Counted from the stretch's first letter, positions 39,178 through 48,571 are shown. The stretch: 64,000 bases of DNA from Flavobacterium sp. K5-23 (GCF_023278045.1 NZ_CP056783.1:1831501-1895500), one strand, 5' to 3'. A program made the numbers and translations. The notes: a model not told the origin generated them from the sequence alone.

Positions 39178-39693
39178 CTATTTCTTGACAGATTCGTCCG
39201 AAGTCTTTTTAAAAGAGATTCCCTGATCTTCGTCTTTTTTGACATGACTTTTGCGGGCTACTTTTACACTTGATTTAAAATTCCTGATGCAATAATAAAG
39301 CAACGTATTGTAATTGAAAGTCTTCCCTGATTCTTTTTCAATCCAATCTTTAAGCTCAACATAGCCTTGAAGTCCATTTTGAGGGTCGTTGAGTTTTGTT
39401 TCCAACATATTGTGTTCAATAGCATTAAAAGCCGACGGCTTAAAACCTGTTTTTTGATGCTTCATCAAACCCTCAATTCCAGAATTAAGGTATAATGTCC
39501 TCCAATTCTGAACGCTATTAGGGTCAACCACAGCTAATTTAGCAACCTCACGTTTAGAAATCCCTACTTTTTCGTTTTGCTTCAAAATCAGCAGAACTCT
39601 CAAACGTTGACCAATAAACGGAATAGATTGTTTGAGCAGATTTTTTATTTCTTTTTCGGTTTCCTTAATTACCAAAATTTTTGCATGCGCCAT
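39178..39693 (-). CDS. IS630-family transposase, helix-turn-helix half
   Basis: 171 aa from ATG 39693 (MAHAKILVIKETEKEIKNLL); upstream in-frame ATGs reach the IS end. HTH region KREVAKLAVVDPNSVQNWRTLYLNSGIEGLM, then YVELKDWIEKESGKTFNYNTLLYYCIR. It is the DNA-binding part of an IS630 transposase, ending one short gap before the DDE half in the -1 frame. Confidence 0.85.
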   Translation of the reverse strand: MAHAKILVIKETEKEIKNLLKQSIPFIGQRLRVLLILKQNEKVGISKREVAKLAVVDPNSVQNWRTLYLNSGIEGLMKHQKTGFKPSAFNAIEHNMLETKLNDPQNGLQGYVELKDWIEKESGKTFNYNTLLYYCIRNFKSSVKVARKSHVKKDEDQGISFKKTSDESVKK

Positions 39694-40200
39694 GATTACT
39701 TTTATAATATAGTCCAAATATAACATAAAAAAACCAATTATCAAAATTGGTATATATTATATTTTCGTTTGGTATTAAACTCAAGGCAAAAATATCCGAA
39801 TAATAAATCCAAAAATCCGAGGTGCTTTTATGTATTTTCATCACTTGACTGATGACAGGAGTTTTTATAAAAGAGACGATTTCCCCTTTTTCCGTTTTCA
39901 TATCGATTTCCACATCATTTTTTTCGAATGAAATTTTAAATTTACCTTCTTTAACATTATGACGTCTGAACTTATCGTCGATACCTAATTCTTTTCCTAA
40001 ATTTTCAGCAAATTCTTCGGTGATATCACTTTCTATGGGTAAAATTACTTCGATTGCTTTGGTTTCAGTAGTGTATTTATCGGGATGCCAATAATCTCTG
40101 TGGTTCATCATTAGTCCAGAAAATGCAAATGATATAATTAATCCAATATAGAAATACCCTAAGTCACGATGAAGGTTGCGGAGTTTGTTTTTTTTCATTT

Positions 40201-42594
40201 TTAAAATTTATATTTGATTGATGTCGTTAGTTGTCTTGGTGCGATTGGGTTTACACTGTAATTTTCGTGAACGGTATAATTCAAAACATTGGCAATATTA
40301 GACAATTTACATAAGATAGAAAATTGTTTCCAGTTATATCCCGCAGAAAAATCTATTGTTGTATATCCATCTATTGGTATTTCCCTGTCTCTGATTGATA
40401 CAGCGCCCGTAGTGGAGTTGATTACCAGTTGATTATTCCATCCTCCAACTCTGTTTCCAATGTAATTTGCAGCTGAACCTATGGAAAATCCTTTTAAAAG
40501 ACCAACAGGCATAGTGTAGAAAAAACTAAGATTTGCAGTGTTTGCTGGGGTTCTTGCTAAACGATCTCCTTCGATAAAACTACCATTACTCCCTGTGGTT
40601 TTTGTATAACGCATATCGTTGTAGCTATATCCTGCGAGGATACAAAGTCCTTCAATTGGTTTTGCATTAATGTCTATTTCTATTCCTTTGCTTGTAGTTT
40701 CGCCGCTTAATGTTTTTATATTGGAATTCGTATTTATTGTTCCATCCAGATTGAATTCAGCGGTTTGGGATAAATTGCTGTTCACGATTTGGTATAACGT
40801 AATATTGGTACTTAGTTTTCCTTTTAAGAAATCATTTTTTACTCCTACTTCATACTGATCGATTATGGACGCTTCTATCGGGGTATTGTATATAGTTAGG
40901 CCTGAGTTTGGTGTAAATGAGTTTGCATAACTGGCAAACAATGAACTATTTTTTGTTGGTTGATATACGACACCTATTTTAGGTGTAAAAGCCACATCAA
41001 GTAATTTAGGCCCTTCAGTAGTTTTAATGGTAAGCAAGTCGTTTGTTATTGCTTGTGCTTCTTGCCAAGACCAACGCAATCCTGCCAGTATTTTTATTTT
41101 TTCAGTAACTGATATTAAATCCTGAGCATATACACCAAAACGATTCGTTGTAGTACTTACAATTTTTGTGTTTTTAACCAATGGAATATCTGTTCTTGGA
41201 ATGTATTTGTCTAAATCAAAAATGTTTATTTGGTCGTAAGTTATAGGATTAAAAGTAAAGGTATAATTTTTTGAAAAAATGTTTTCGGCATCAATTCCAG
41301 AGAATAATTGGTGTTTTACTTTTCCGGTAAGAAATGTTCCTTGTATATTTATTTGCTCACTACCTCTTTGTTCAAGTGTTTTGTTTTTTCCAAGAGGACG
41401 ATTCCAATCTCCGTTTAACAAAGGTTGTATGCGTTCCGTTCCTTCATTAGTTCGGTCATAGTTTTGGAAAGAAGTGTTGAAATTCAGTTTCCAATTGTTA
41501 TTAATAGAATATTTCACAATACCGGAAACGGTAGCTTGGCTTGTTTTTCCGTTAGACCAGCTGGCTCCTAAATACGTATTTCGGGGAACAGCTGCAATTT
41601 CTTTTCCGATGGAACCAGTTCCAAAATCCGGTGTCCAATCATCGTGTAAATAATCCCCTTGCAATACAATTTCGGTTTTGTCGCTTACTTTAAATAGCAC
41701 GGATGGATTGATGTAATAACGTTCTTTTTTTACAACATCCCTAAAGCTCTCCGAGTTTTCATAAGAACCTATAAAGCGGTAGGCAATGACGTCATTTAAT
41801 GGCCCGTAAAAATCTATTGATGGTTTGTAAAAAGAGTAACTTCCCATTTGCATAGCTACTTCTCCACCTTTGTTGAATGAAGGCTTCTTTGTAACCATAT
41901 TTAAAATTCCTCCTGGGGTTACATTTCCAAATAAAAGTGCGGCGCTTCCTTTTAGTACTTCCACTTTTTCTAAAGAGGCGACTTCTGGCATTGCTCCATT
42001 ATTTATACGGAAACCATTTTTGAACATATTATTTGCCGACATATCGTATCCTCTGGACCAAAAAGTTTCTTGAGCACCACCACGAGCCGATCCTACATAA
42101 ACACCATTCACATTTTTTACAACATCGCTTAATCGGATGCTTTGTTGTTGTTCAATAGTGGCGCTTCCTATAATTTGAATGCTTTGTGGGATATCCATTG
42201 GTTTTAAGTTAATCCCGGATAATACGCTTTCTCTTTTCTTATTTGGAGTGCCTTTAATCACAATCACAATTTCGTTTAGTGCCAGTATTTCTTCCTCAAG
42301 TTTAAATTCAACCTTGGTAGTTTGTGAGGGAGATACTTTTACTTCTTTAGTTTGTTTTTTCATACCATTGCCTTCTATAACAATGACGTGATTCCCGGTT
42401 GGGAAATTAGGGAAGCGAAATTCCCCATTTTGATTTGTTTTATTCGAATAGGATGCTTTTGCCTGTCTAATGGATATTCCTTTAATGGGAACTCCGTCAG
42501 AAGACAAGATTCTACCTTCAATATTTCCTGTTTCTTGGGCATTAGCAAATAAGGAGATGAATAATAAGACTATGATTTTAAATGATTCTTTCAT
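40201..42594 (-). CDS. TonB-dependent siderophore receptor
   Basis: 797 aa from ATG 42594 (MKESFKIIVLLFISLFANAQ signal peptide). Residues ~22-100 form a carboxypeptidase-regulatory-like domain (GNIEGRILSSDGVPIKGISIRQ). The plug follows (GINLKPMDIPQSIQIIGSATI, VKNVNGVYVG, EVLKGSAALLFGNVTPGGILNMVTKKP), then the barrel, ending APRQLTTSIKYKF. The VTPGG(I/V)xNMVTK motif and PQSIQVI are those of ferrichrome/hydroxamate-type siderophore receptors. It is followed directly by the interrupted PepSY gene. Confidence 0.92.
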   Translation of the reverse strand: MKESFKIIVLLFISLFANAQETGNIEGRILSSDGVPIKGISIRQAKASYSNKTNQNGEFRFPNFPTGNHVIVIEGNGMKKQTKEVKVSPSQTTKVEFKLEEEILALNEIVIVIKGTPNKKRESVLSGINLKPMDIPQSIQIIGSATIEQQQSIRLSDVVKNVNGVYVGSARGGAQETFWSRGYDMSANNMFKNGFRINNGAMPEVASLEKVEVLKGSAALLFGNVTPGGILNMVTKKPSFNKGGEVAMQMGSYSFYKPSIDFYGPLNDVIAYRFIGSYENSESFRDVVKKERYYINPSVLFKVSDKTEIVLQGDYLHDDWTPDFGTGSIGKEIAAVPRNTYLGASWSNGKTSQATVSGIVKYSINNNWKLNFNTSFQNYDRTNEGTERIQPLLNGDWNRPLGKNKTLEQRGSEQINIQGTFLTGKVKHQLFSGIDAENIFSKNYTFTFNPITYDQINIFDLDKYIPRTDIPLVKNTKIVSTTTNRFGVYAQDLISVTEKIKILAGLRWSWQEAQAITNDLLTIKTTEGPKLLDVAFTPKIGVVYQPTKNSSLFASYANSFTPNSGLTIYNTPIEASIIDQYEVGVKNDFLKGKLSTNITLYQIVNSNLSQTAEFNLDGTINTNSNIKTLSGETTSKGIEIDINAKPIEGLCILAGYSYNDMRYTKTTGSNGSFIEGDRLARTPANTANLSFFYTMPVGLLKGFSIGSAANYIGNRVGGWNNQLVINSTTGAVSIRDREIPIDGYTTIDFSAGYNWKQFSILCKLSNIANVLNYTVHENYSVNPIAPRQLTTSIKYKF

Positions 42595-42730
42595 TTTATT
42601 TAGATTGATTAAAAATAACAATGCAAATATAGAATGTAAAATCTGATAAATAAAGACTTATTTAGACTTAATAAAAATAATATTTATTAAAATAGGTAGT
42701 TTATTGACAATCAATAGTTTTGTAAAATAA

Positions 42731-42757
42731 AAAACCTCACCAAATAAAGGCAAGGTT
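42731..42757 (-). terminator. weak hairpin between the DUF6265 gene and the siderophore receptor gene
   Basis: AACCTTGCC / GGTGAGGTT with two mismatches, followed on the minus strand by TTTTTTATTTT; it lies just after the DUF6265 stop codon. Confidence 0.5.
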
Positions 42758-42785
42758 GTATGTAGAAGATAGAAAACACTGTTTT

Positions 42786-43265
42786 TTACTGTTTTTTCTT
42801 CATCGGGTATTTTTCTGAAGTTGGTTTTCCTTGTTGGATTCCAGAAATTTCTGCCACAAGACTGTCTTTATTTATTTTTGTGTACGTTATTTTTTGTGGG
42901 TAATCGTGTTTTGGGTTTTCAAATACGAGTTGGTTTTCAGTTGAAGCTGTCAGTGCGAAACGTACTGATTTATCATTGTTTTGACCTTTTACCTGTGCAT
43001 TATATTCTAATCCCTCATCAACTTGATTTAGGTTGATAGTTTCAAAATGCAAGGTGTCTTTCCCTTTAATAAAAAAGCTTTGCGCTTGAAAAGTGCTGTC
43101 GGTTGTTTTTTTCCAAGTTTCAGAAAGATTTCCCTCGGCTGAGTTATTCTCCCAAGTTCCTATTAACCAATTTGCAATTTTAATTTTTTCGTATTCTTTA
43201 GATGCCGATTTTTTACAAGAAACAATCGCTAACAAAAGCAGTATAAGTGTCGTTTTTTGAAACAT
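42786..43265 (-). CDS. DUF6265-like lipoprotein
   Basis: 159 aa. Lipoprotein signal with Cys17 (LLAIVSC). The domain starts IANWLIGTWENNSAEGNLSETW and contains FENPKHDYPQKITY, a lipocalin-like beta-barrel pattern seen in DUF6265 proteins. No function is known. Single gene. Confidence 0.78.
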   Translation of the reverse strand: MFQKTTLILLLLAIVSCKKSASKEYEKIKIANWLIGTWENNSAEGNLSETWKKTTDSTFQAQSFFIKGKDTLHFETINLNQVDEGLEYNAQVKGQNNDKSVRFALTASTENQLVFENPKHDYPQKITYTKINKDSLVAEISGIQQGKPTSEKYPMKKKQ

Positions 43266-43800
43266 TAGATAGAATATTTTGATATTGTTTTGAACGGCTA
43301 AATTAGGAAAAAATTGAATAGTGTCCCTTTTTTAGTTTTGGAATGTCCAAAAGGAATAAACTCCTGGCTGAATTAAAAATTATTCTGTATGGATTTTTTG
43401 TTTCACGTCACTTTTAGGCATAATTTTTTCACGAAAAAAGCAATATAATATGACGCTTGAGGATTTAAGTTGAATTCAATTACAAACTAAAATTGCTATT
43501 ATTTACTAGGTTCAATTGTCCTTAGCTTCCGCAGTCGAGCGTCAAATGTTTGAAGAATACGTAAAAAGAAAAGCTGTTTGAGCGCAGCGAGTTCTTTTCT
43601 TTTAGTATTTGAGAACTAATTTGACCGACGAGGGAGTGTAGACTTGATTTTTTTGTTTCTTTTTTGATCAAGCAAAAAAGAAAATTAGTAAAACATAATT
43701 TTTTACTTTCAACAAAACGTCATTGGTAGTATTTCAAAATGTATCTTGAACGTACGCATAAAAAAAGCTGTCATTAAGTTTTTAGACTCAAAGGGATGTT
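43266..43800. repeat. non-coding gap with hairpin-forming repeats
   Basis: No gene seen. Contains GACGCTTGA near 43453 and its near inverse GAGCGTCAA near 43538; a long stem AAAAGAAAAGC / GTTCTTTTCTTTT around GAGCGCAGCGA (43564-43604); and TTCTTTTTTG-ATCAAG-CAAAAAAGAA (43659-43684). It looks like a mosaic of dispersed intergenic elements. Confidence 0.55.
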
Positions 43801-46122
43801 CTAATTTTCTAAAACACTCTCTTTCAGTATAGTATGCACCAATTCTTTCGTTGGTTTTTGATTTTTTAGTTTTTCACGAACCACATCAAAAGTCACTTTG
43901 AAATCACAACCCAGTTTGTAGTTGCTGCAACCATAAGCGGTATTTCCTTTTAGAACTGTTCCTTTATGGCATTTCGGACAAGCTAATGCATCCGATGTTG
44001 TTTTGTTTTCAGTGGGTGGAGTAGGAGCGACTGTCTTTTTAGGTTCTAATATTAACTTGAAATTTTCATCAAAGCGAAGTAATCCTTCCACGGTTCCGGC
44101 TTCGGTTTTAAAGTCTTTTAAATTTACCGTTGAGCCTTTTTGAAGTAATCTCAAGTATTGATTCTCGGATATTTTTTTCTCGGCAAAAGTAAAGGGTAAT
44201 AGAAAGTCACAACCGGCTTTATATCCAGTACAGCCATAAGCCGACTTTCCCGTTATAAGTGTTCCTTTTTTGCATTTCGGACAGGTTTCCGCCATTATTC
44301 CTGCCGCTTTCTTTTTTTCCACTTTGGCTTCTTCCTTTTGAACACTTCCCGCATGCGAAATATTAGCGCGTTTGGTTTCACTTCGTACTTCATACACTAA
44401 AGCTTCGACCATTCGTTTCATATTATTGATAAACGCACCAGCTGTAAAAGTTCCTTTTTCAATGTCTTTCAACTGCTTTTCCCAAGAACCTGTTAGCTCA
44501 GCTGACTTCACTAATTCATTTTGAATCGTGTCAATCAATTGAATCCCTGTTGGTGTTGGCAATACCTGTTTTTTGTTTCGAATAATGTACTGACGTTTAA
44601 AAAGCGTCTCGATAATATTAGCTCGCGTTGATGGACGGCCTATTCCGTTTTCTTTCATCAACTCGCGTAAATCTTCATCGTCTACCTGTTTTCCAGCGGT
44701 TTCCATAGCACGCAGTAAAGTCGCTTCCGTAAACTGATTGGGTGGCTTGGTTTCTTTTTCTAAAAACGAAGGCTGGTGTGGTCCTTTTTCGCCTTTTACA
44801 AAACTCGGTAATATATCGGCTTCTTTTTCTTTAGCATTTGGATTTTCAAAAACAACGCGCCATCCTTTTTTCAGGATTTCTTTCCCAGTGGTTTTAAAAG
44901 CGACATCGGCTGCTTTCCCGATTACGGTAGTATTGGCTACCAAACAATCGTCATAAAACACCGCAATAAACCGCTTTGTAATGATATCATATACTTGCTG
45001 CTGATTGTGCTGCAAATTAGATTGTATTCCCGTTGGGATAATGGCGTGGTGATCCGTTACTTTTTTATCATTGAAAACTTTGGTCGATTTTTTTATCTTT
45101 TTTTCTAATACCGGTTGTGTTAACGCAGCATAATTAGTCAGGTTTTGTAAAATCCCTTGAACTTTTGGATAAATATCGTTCGGTAAAAAGGTGGTGTCGA
45201 CTCTGGGGTAGGTGACTACTTTTTGTTCGTACAAAGTTTGCACAATTTTAAGTGTTTCATCTGCCGAAAACCCAAACTTGGTATTGCAATACACCTGTAA
45301 TCCTGTTAAATCAAACAGTTTAGGTGCAAACTCATTACCATTCTTTCTTTCAATAGAAACAATTTCGAAATCACTTTCTTGTACTTTATTGGCCAAAAGT
45401 TCTCCGTCTTCTTTATTCGAAAAACGACCTTCCTCATAACTGAAAAGCGTTTCTCTATATAAGGTTTGCAATTCCCAATACGGTTGCGGCACGAAATTTT
45501 CAATTTCTTTCCATCTGTCAACAACCATTGCCAGCGTAGGAGTTTGAACCCTACCAATTGACAATACTTGTTTATACCCGCCGTGTTTTACGGTGTACAA
45601 ACGGGTGGCATTCATACCGAGCAACCAGTCGCCAATGGCTCTGGAAAAACCGGCATAGTATAAATTATCGTAGTTGGCGGATGGTTTTAAGTTCTCAAAA
45701 CCCTCTTTAATGGCTTCAGTGGTTAGGGATGAAATCCATAAACGTTGTACCTCGCCTTTATAATTGGCTTCGTTCATTACCCACCGCTGAATGAGTTCTC
45801 CTTCTTGTCCCGCATCCCCACAATTGATTACCAATGTGGCTTTGTCGAATAAACTTTTTATGATTTTGAATTGCTTTTGGATGCCCGAATTCTGAACCAC
45901 TTTAGTTTCAAATTTTTCGGGAAGCATAGGCAGGTTATTCAAATCCCAACTTTTCCAATACGATTTGTAATCGTTAGGTTCTTTCAAGGTACATAAATGC
46001 CCAAAGGTGTAGGTTACAGCATAGCCATTGCCTTCATAATAGCCATCATGTTTGGTATTGGCCCCTAAAACGGATGCGATTTCGCGTGCTACACTTGGTT
46101 TCTCTGCAATACAGACCTTCAT
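43801..46122 (-). CDS. topB: DNA topoisomerase III (type IA)
   Basis: 773 aa. TOPRIM N-terminus with AEKPSVAREIASVLG and NCGDAGQEGELIQRW; here the usual DxD (DADREGE) reads DAGQEGE, as in many Bacteroidota TopB proteins. The active-site Tyr lies in KVVTYPRVDTTFLP, with SIGRVQTPTLAMV and ENGIGRPSTRANII in the cleavage domain. The C-terminus has two zinc-ribbon modules (CPKCKKGTLITGKSAYGC..GCDF and CPKCHKGTVLKGNTAYGC..GCDF). It relaxes or decatenates DNA by single-strand passage. Confidence 0.95.
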   Translation of the reverse strand: MKVCIAEKPSVAREIASVLGANTKHDGYYEGNGYAVTYTFGHLCTLKEPNDYKSYWKSWDLNNLPMLPEKFETKVVQNSGIQKQFKIIKSLFDKATLVINCGDAGQEGELIQRWVMNEANYKGEVQRLWISSLTTEAIKEGFENLKPSANYDNLYYAGFSRAIGDWLLGMNATRLYTVKHGGYKQVLSIGRVQTPTLAMVVDRWKEIENFVPQPYWELQTLYRETLFSYEEGRFSNKEDGELLANKVQESDFEIVSIERKNGNEFAPKLFDLTGLQVYCNTKFGFSADETLKIVQTLYEQKVVTYPRVDTTFLPNDIYPKVQGILQNLTNYAALTQPVLEKKIKKSTKVFNDKKVTDHHAIIPTGIQSNLQHNQQQVYDIITKRFIAVFYDDCLVANTTVIGKAADVAFKTTGKEILKKGWRVVFENPNAKEKEADILPSFVKGEKGPHQPSFLEKETKPPNQFTEATLLRAMETAGKQVDDEDLRELMKENGIGRPSTRANIIETLFKRQYIIRNKKQVLPTPTGIQLIDTIQNELVKSAELTGSWEKQLKDIEKGTFTAGAFINNMKRMVEALVYEVRSETKRANISHAGSVQKEEAKVEKKKAAGIMAETCPKCKKGTLITGKSAYGCTGYKAGCDFLLPFTFAEKKISENQYLRLLQKGSTVNLKDFKTEAGTVEGLLRFDENFKLILEPKKTVAPTPPTENKTTSDALACPKCHKGTVLKGNTAYGCSNYKLGCDFKVTFDVVREKLKNQKPTKELVHTILKESVLEN

Positions 46123-46210
46123 TTTCTCCTACTGATTTGAAGCCGCAAATTAAGGATTTTGAAATTGGTATTTAATAGAAATCTTCAGTAGTTATGAACG
46201 ACAATCAGAG

Positions 46211-46237
46211 AGTCATTGCGAGGAACGAAGCAATCAC
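46211..46237 (+). repeat. GTCATTGCGAGGAACGAAGC dispersed repeat copy
   Basis: A single forward copy of the family found again at 10.96, 47.36, 48.29 and 48.47 kb, between topB and the YdeI-like gene. Confidence 0.75.
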
Positions 46238-46279
46238 ACAGTAATTAGAAAATTCAAAAAGAAATTTCCATCCACATTA

Positions 46280-46930
46280 TCAACTTTTTTCTACTCGAAT
46301 GTATTTGTGTGAACCGTCGCAGCTGGGCATTTTTTTAGAAAATCCACAAGTGCAATCGTTGATTCCTTTACCGTCAAGAATTCGCGGAATGTGTTTTTCA
46401 ATTCTGTTCTCCCGTGTTTTGGATTGTTTCGAACCCGAAAAATAAAGATTATAACCTCGCTGCCGTCCCGTTGTTAAGGCTTCAAAAGCAGTTTTTAAAC
46501 TTGGATATTTAGCCAAAGCATTTTGCAGTTCCTCGACCAATTCAAGTTCCGTATTGCTTTTAAATTGTACTTTTAAACCCGCTTTTTCTATTTCAATGGC
46601 TTCATAAACATAGTTTTTTATGATGGTTTGCATTTCCTGAATCTCGAGTAGATTGGTAAACTTAAAGAAACGTACTGCCTGACTGTTTTCTCCGGGTTTA
46701 CTCAGTATGCCATTTGTGTCTTGTAATAAAGTCCCTTTGAAAAAACTAAGCGCACAAAAGGTTTTAAAACTCCCTATAAGAACAACGTTATTTCCTTGAA
46801 AGCTGTAGCAAGGCGTCTTCCATTTGAATTCTTCAGTAAGTCCACAATCAAGTAGCCATTGTCGTAATTGTTTCATTTCTGGCTGCCATTTTTTGGCATT
46901 ACTGATAAAGTCATCAACTTTAAGATTCAT
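46280..46930 (-). CDS. YdeI/DUF1801-like protein with a C-terminal CDGSH iron-sulfur motif
   Basis: 216 aa from ATG 46930 (MNLKVDDFISNAKKWQPEM); a longer frame reaches 47041, but those residues are not family-like. Residues ~10-110 are DUF1801-type (FKWKTPCYSFQGNNVVLIGSF, ALSFFKGTLLQD), residues ~120-185 the YdeI helical part (TGRQRGYNLYFSGSKQSKTRENRIEK). The tail is CTCGFSKKMPSCDGSH, an exact fit to the C-x-C-x2-S/T-x3-P-x-C-D-G-S/T-H pattern that holds a 2Fe-2S cluster in mitoNEET-type proteins. The role is unknown. Confidence 0.82.
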   Translation of the reverse strand: MNLKVDDFISNAKKWQPEMKQLRQWLLDCGLTEEFKWKTPCYSFQGNNVVLIGSFKTFCALSFFKGTLLQDTNGILSKPGENSQAVRFFKFTNLLEIQEMQTIIKNYVYEAIEIEKAGLKVQFKSNTELELVEELQNALAKYPSLKTAFEALTTGRQRGYNLYFSGSKQSKTRENRIEKHIPRILDGKGINDCTCGFSKKMPSCDGSHKYIRVEKS

Positions 46931-47560
46931 TTTATTGGTTTTAAATAAAGTGAGTTTTTTTGGTTTTATAAAAGTATTAAAAAATGTTTTGTAAATTCTG
47001 TGATTTTGCTGTAAATTAGAAACAGCAGTTATTGCTAACAAGTGCTTAATTTCATTAAGTTAAGATGATTCACACGTCACTTCGAGTAATTTTAAATATT
47101 AAAGCGACAGCTTTAAATGTTTAAAATTGTATCGAGAAGCTTATGAAATATAAATGTTTTCGATACTTCGTTATAATTTTCTATCGCAAATTATTGCTCA
47201 ACTCGAACTGATGTTCCCTAAGCTTTATGACATTGTATGATTGTCAGTGGGCGATTGTGTTTTTTGTTCAATCCATTTCCACAATATTGTCATCCCGAAG
47301 AATGAGGGATTACATCCAGTATATCCGCTTGAATGATTAATTGTATTTGCTTTGGATAGTGAGATTGCTTCGTTCCTCGCAACGACTTTAAATGTAGAAC
47401 TGTATTGCTTACTCAATTAGTTTTACGAGTTCTGAAGACCTCGTAAAGCTGGCTCTTGTGGATTACCATTATATAAAGTAATAAACAGATGTTAATTCAC
47501 GTAAATTATTCGTAAATTAGTAGAATCTAATCCCAAATTATTAACTAAAAGTTTACTATT
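46931..47560. repeat. repeat-rich gap
   Basis: No gene supported. Holds a TCACTTCGAG..ATCGAGAAGC..TCGAACTGATG element (about 47075-47213) with internal inverse pieces, a CATCCCGAAGAATGAGGGAT..CATCCAGTATATCCGCTT block (about 47290-47330), and a reverse copy of the GCGAGGAACGAAGC repeat at 47361-47386. The small minus-strand ORF across this block is a repeat translation. Confidence 0.65.
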
Positions 47561-48037
47561 ATGAGAAAACTAAGTCTATTTTGTTTGTTAATGTCTTGCA
47601 TAGGACTGCAGAGCTGTAAAAATTTTGAAAGTAATACAGACAAAGTCATAGAAGCGGATGGTGCAAAGGTCGTTAGTGTGCAATGCTATAAAGCGTTGTA
47701 TGAAAGTGATACTATTGATTTGAAAATAAATACCTTGAAGAACAATAAGATATCCGGAAATATGATTATGAAAATTGAAAATATGCCTATAAAAACTGGA
47801 GAAATTGAAGGTGAATTCCATGGAGATACTCTTTTTGTTGACTATTCTTTTATTCAAGGAACGAATGAAAAAAAAACAAGGAAAAATCCAATGGCATTAC
47901 TAAAAAAGGGAGAGGAACTCATTATGGGTAATGGGAAAATGGAAACCACTTTAGGACAGACTTATTTTATTAAAAACAGTCCAATAGATTTCGATCGTGT
48001 GAAATATAAATTTACTAGTGTGGATTGCGTCGATTAA
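47561..48037 (+). CDS. hypothetical lipoprotein
   Basis: 158 aa. Lipoprotein signal with Cys19 (CIGLQSC). The mature part is beta-rich (VSVQCYKALYESDTIDLKINTLKNNKISGNM, GEIEGEFHGDTLFVDYSF) and resembles small flavobacterial periplasmic lipoproteins. I do not recognise a named family. It sits alone between two repeat blocks. Confidence 0.72.
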   Translation: MRKLSLFCLLMSCIGLQSCKNFESNTDKVIEADGAKVVSVQCYKALYESDTIDLKINTLKNNKISGNMIMKIENMPIKTGEIEGEFHGDTLFVDYSFIQGTNEKKTRKNPMALLKKGEELIMGNGKMETTLGQTYFIKNSPIDFDRVKYKFTSVDCVD

Positions 48038-48571
48038 TGATACACTAATAAAAATAAATATTTTGCTTTTGCGATCTTAGACGATAAGCTTAAACCATCG
48101 ATTATAGAATCCTAAATAGGTATTTCTTGAATCGGTGGTTTTGTTTTTTAAAGTGAGATTGCTTTCTTATGGGAGAACAAGTTCAACACAAAGACTTTGA
48201 TTGTGGAATTGTATAGTTTACTCAATTTGTGTTATGAAGCTGTGGGTCTTGTTGTAGCTGGAAATGCACAAAATAAATATAGGTTTAGCAAGTCATTGCG
48301 AGGAACGAAGCAATCTCATCCAGTATATCCGCTTAGATGATTTGTTGATTATTGTGTTTTTTGTTCAATCCATTTCCTCAATCCATTTCCATAATATTGT
48401 CATCCCGAAGAATGAGGGATCACATCCAGTATATCCGCTTAGATAATTTATTTGATTTGCTTTTGATAATTAGATTGCTTCGTTCCTCGCAAAGACTTTG
48501 ATTGTGGAATTGTATTGCTGAGCACGGAAAACATTTCCGCGCTATTGGGTTACGGTTTTGTAAAGTTTGTA
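48038..48571. repeat. repeat-rich gap with an inverted pair of GCGAGGAACGAAGC elements
   Basis: Forward copy at 48291-48336 (extends into TCTCATCCAGTATATCCGCTT) and reverse copy at 48472-48496 enclose a CATCCCGAAGAATGAGGGAT..CATCCAGTATATCCGCTT block (about 48400-48441) like the one at 47.29 kb. No gene supported; the small ORF over it is a repeat translation. Confidence 0.75.

Larger units (their letters stand above)
38615..39774 (-). mobile_element. IS630-family insertion sequence (about 1.16 kb)
   Basis: Both ends carry TACCAAAC pointing inward (38615-38622 and, reverse complemented, 39767-39774), followed by similar AT-rich bases. Insertion was next to a TA, as for IS630/Tc1-mariner elements; the exact 2-bp boundary is ambiguous. 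It contains two frames, an HTH ORF and a DDE ORF, overlapping through a possible -1 shift. Deleting it restores the PepSY gene. Confidence 0.87.
38488..40198 (-). pseudogene. PepSY-associated TM-helix protein, split by an IS630 element
   Basis: The 5' part (40198 down to 39775) encodes about 141 residues: MKKNKLRNLHRDLGYFYIGL.., FSGLMMNHRDYWHP, MKIHKSTSDFWIYYSDIFALSLI. The 3' part (38614 down to 38488) encodes IITIALTGTIMVKGGKFSW, NRGWKLALAGLIFPLLF and LFLLG, then stop. Joining them across the IS in frame gives DIFALSLIITIALTGTIMVKGG, the usual third-helix region of this family, and ~183 aa in total. It starts 3 bases after the siderophore receptor stop codon, so it was probably an iron-uptake partner (inner-membrane reductase-like). 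It is now disrupted; the 5' frame runs on into the IS as an unrelated tail. Confidence 0.85.

Noticed and set aside
47225..47416. 63-codon minus-strand ORF
   Set aside because: It also reads through dispersed repeats.
48264..48446. 60-codon ORF reading HCEERSNLIQ
   Set aside because: It is the known type of spurious reading across the GCGAGGAACGAAGC repeat.
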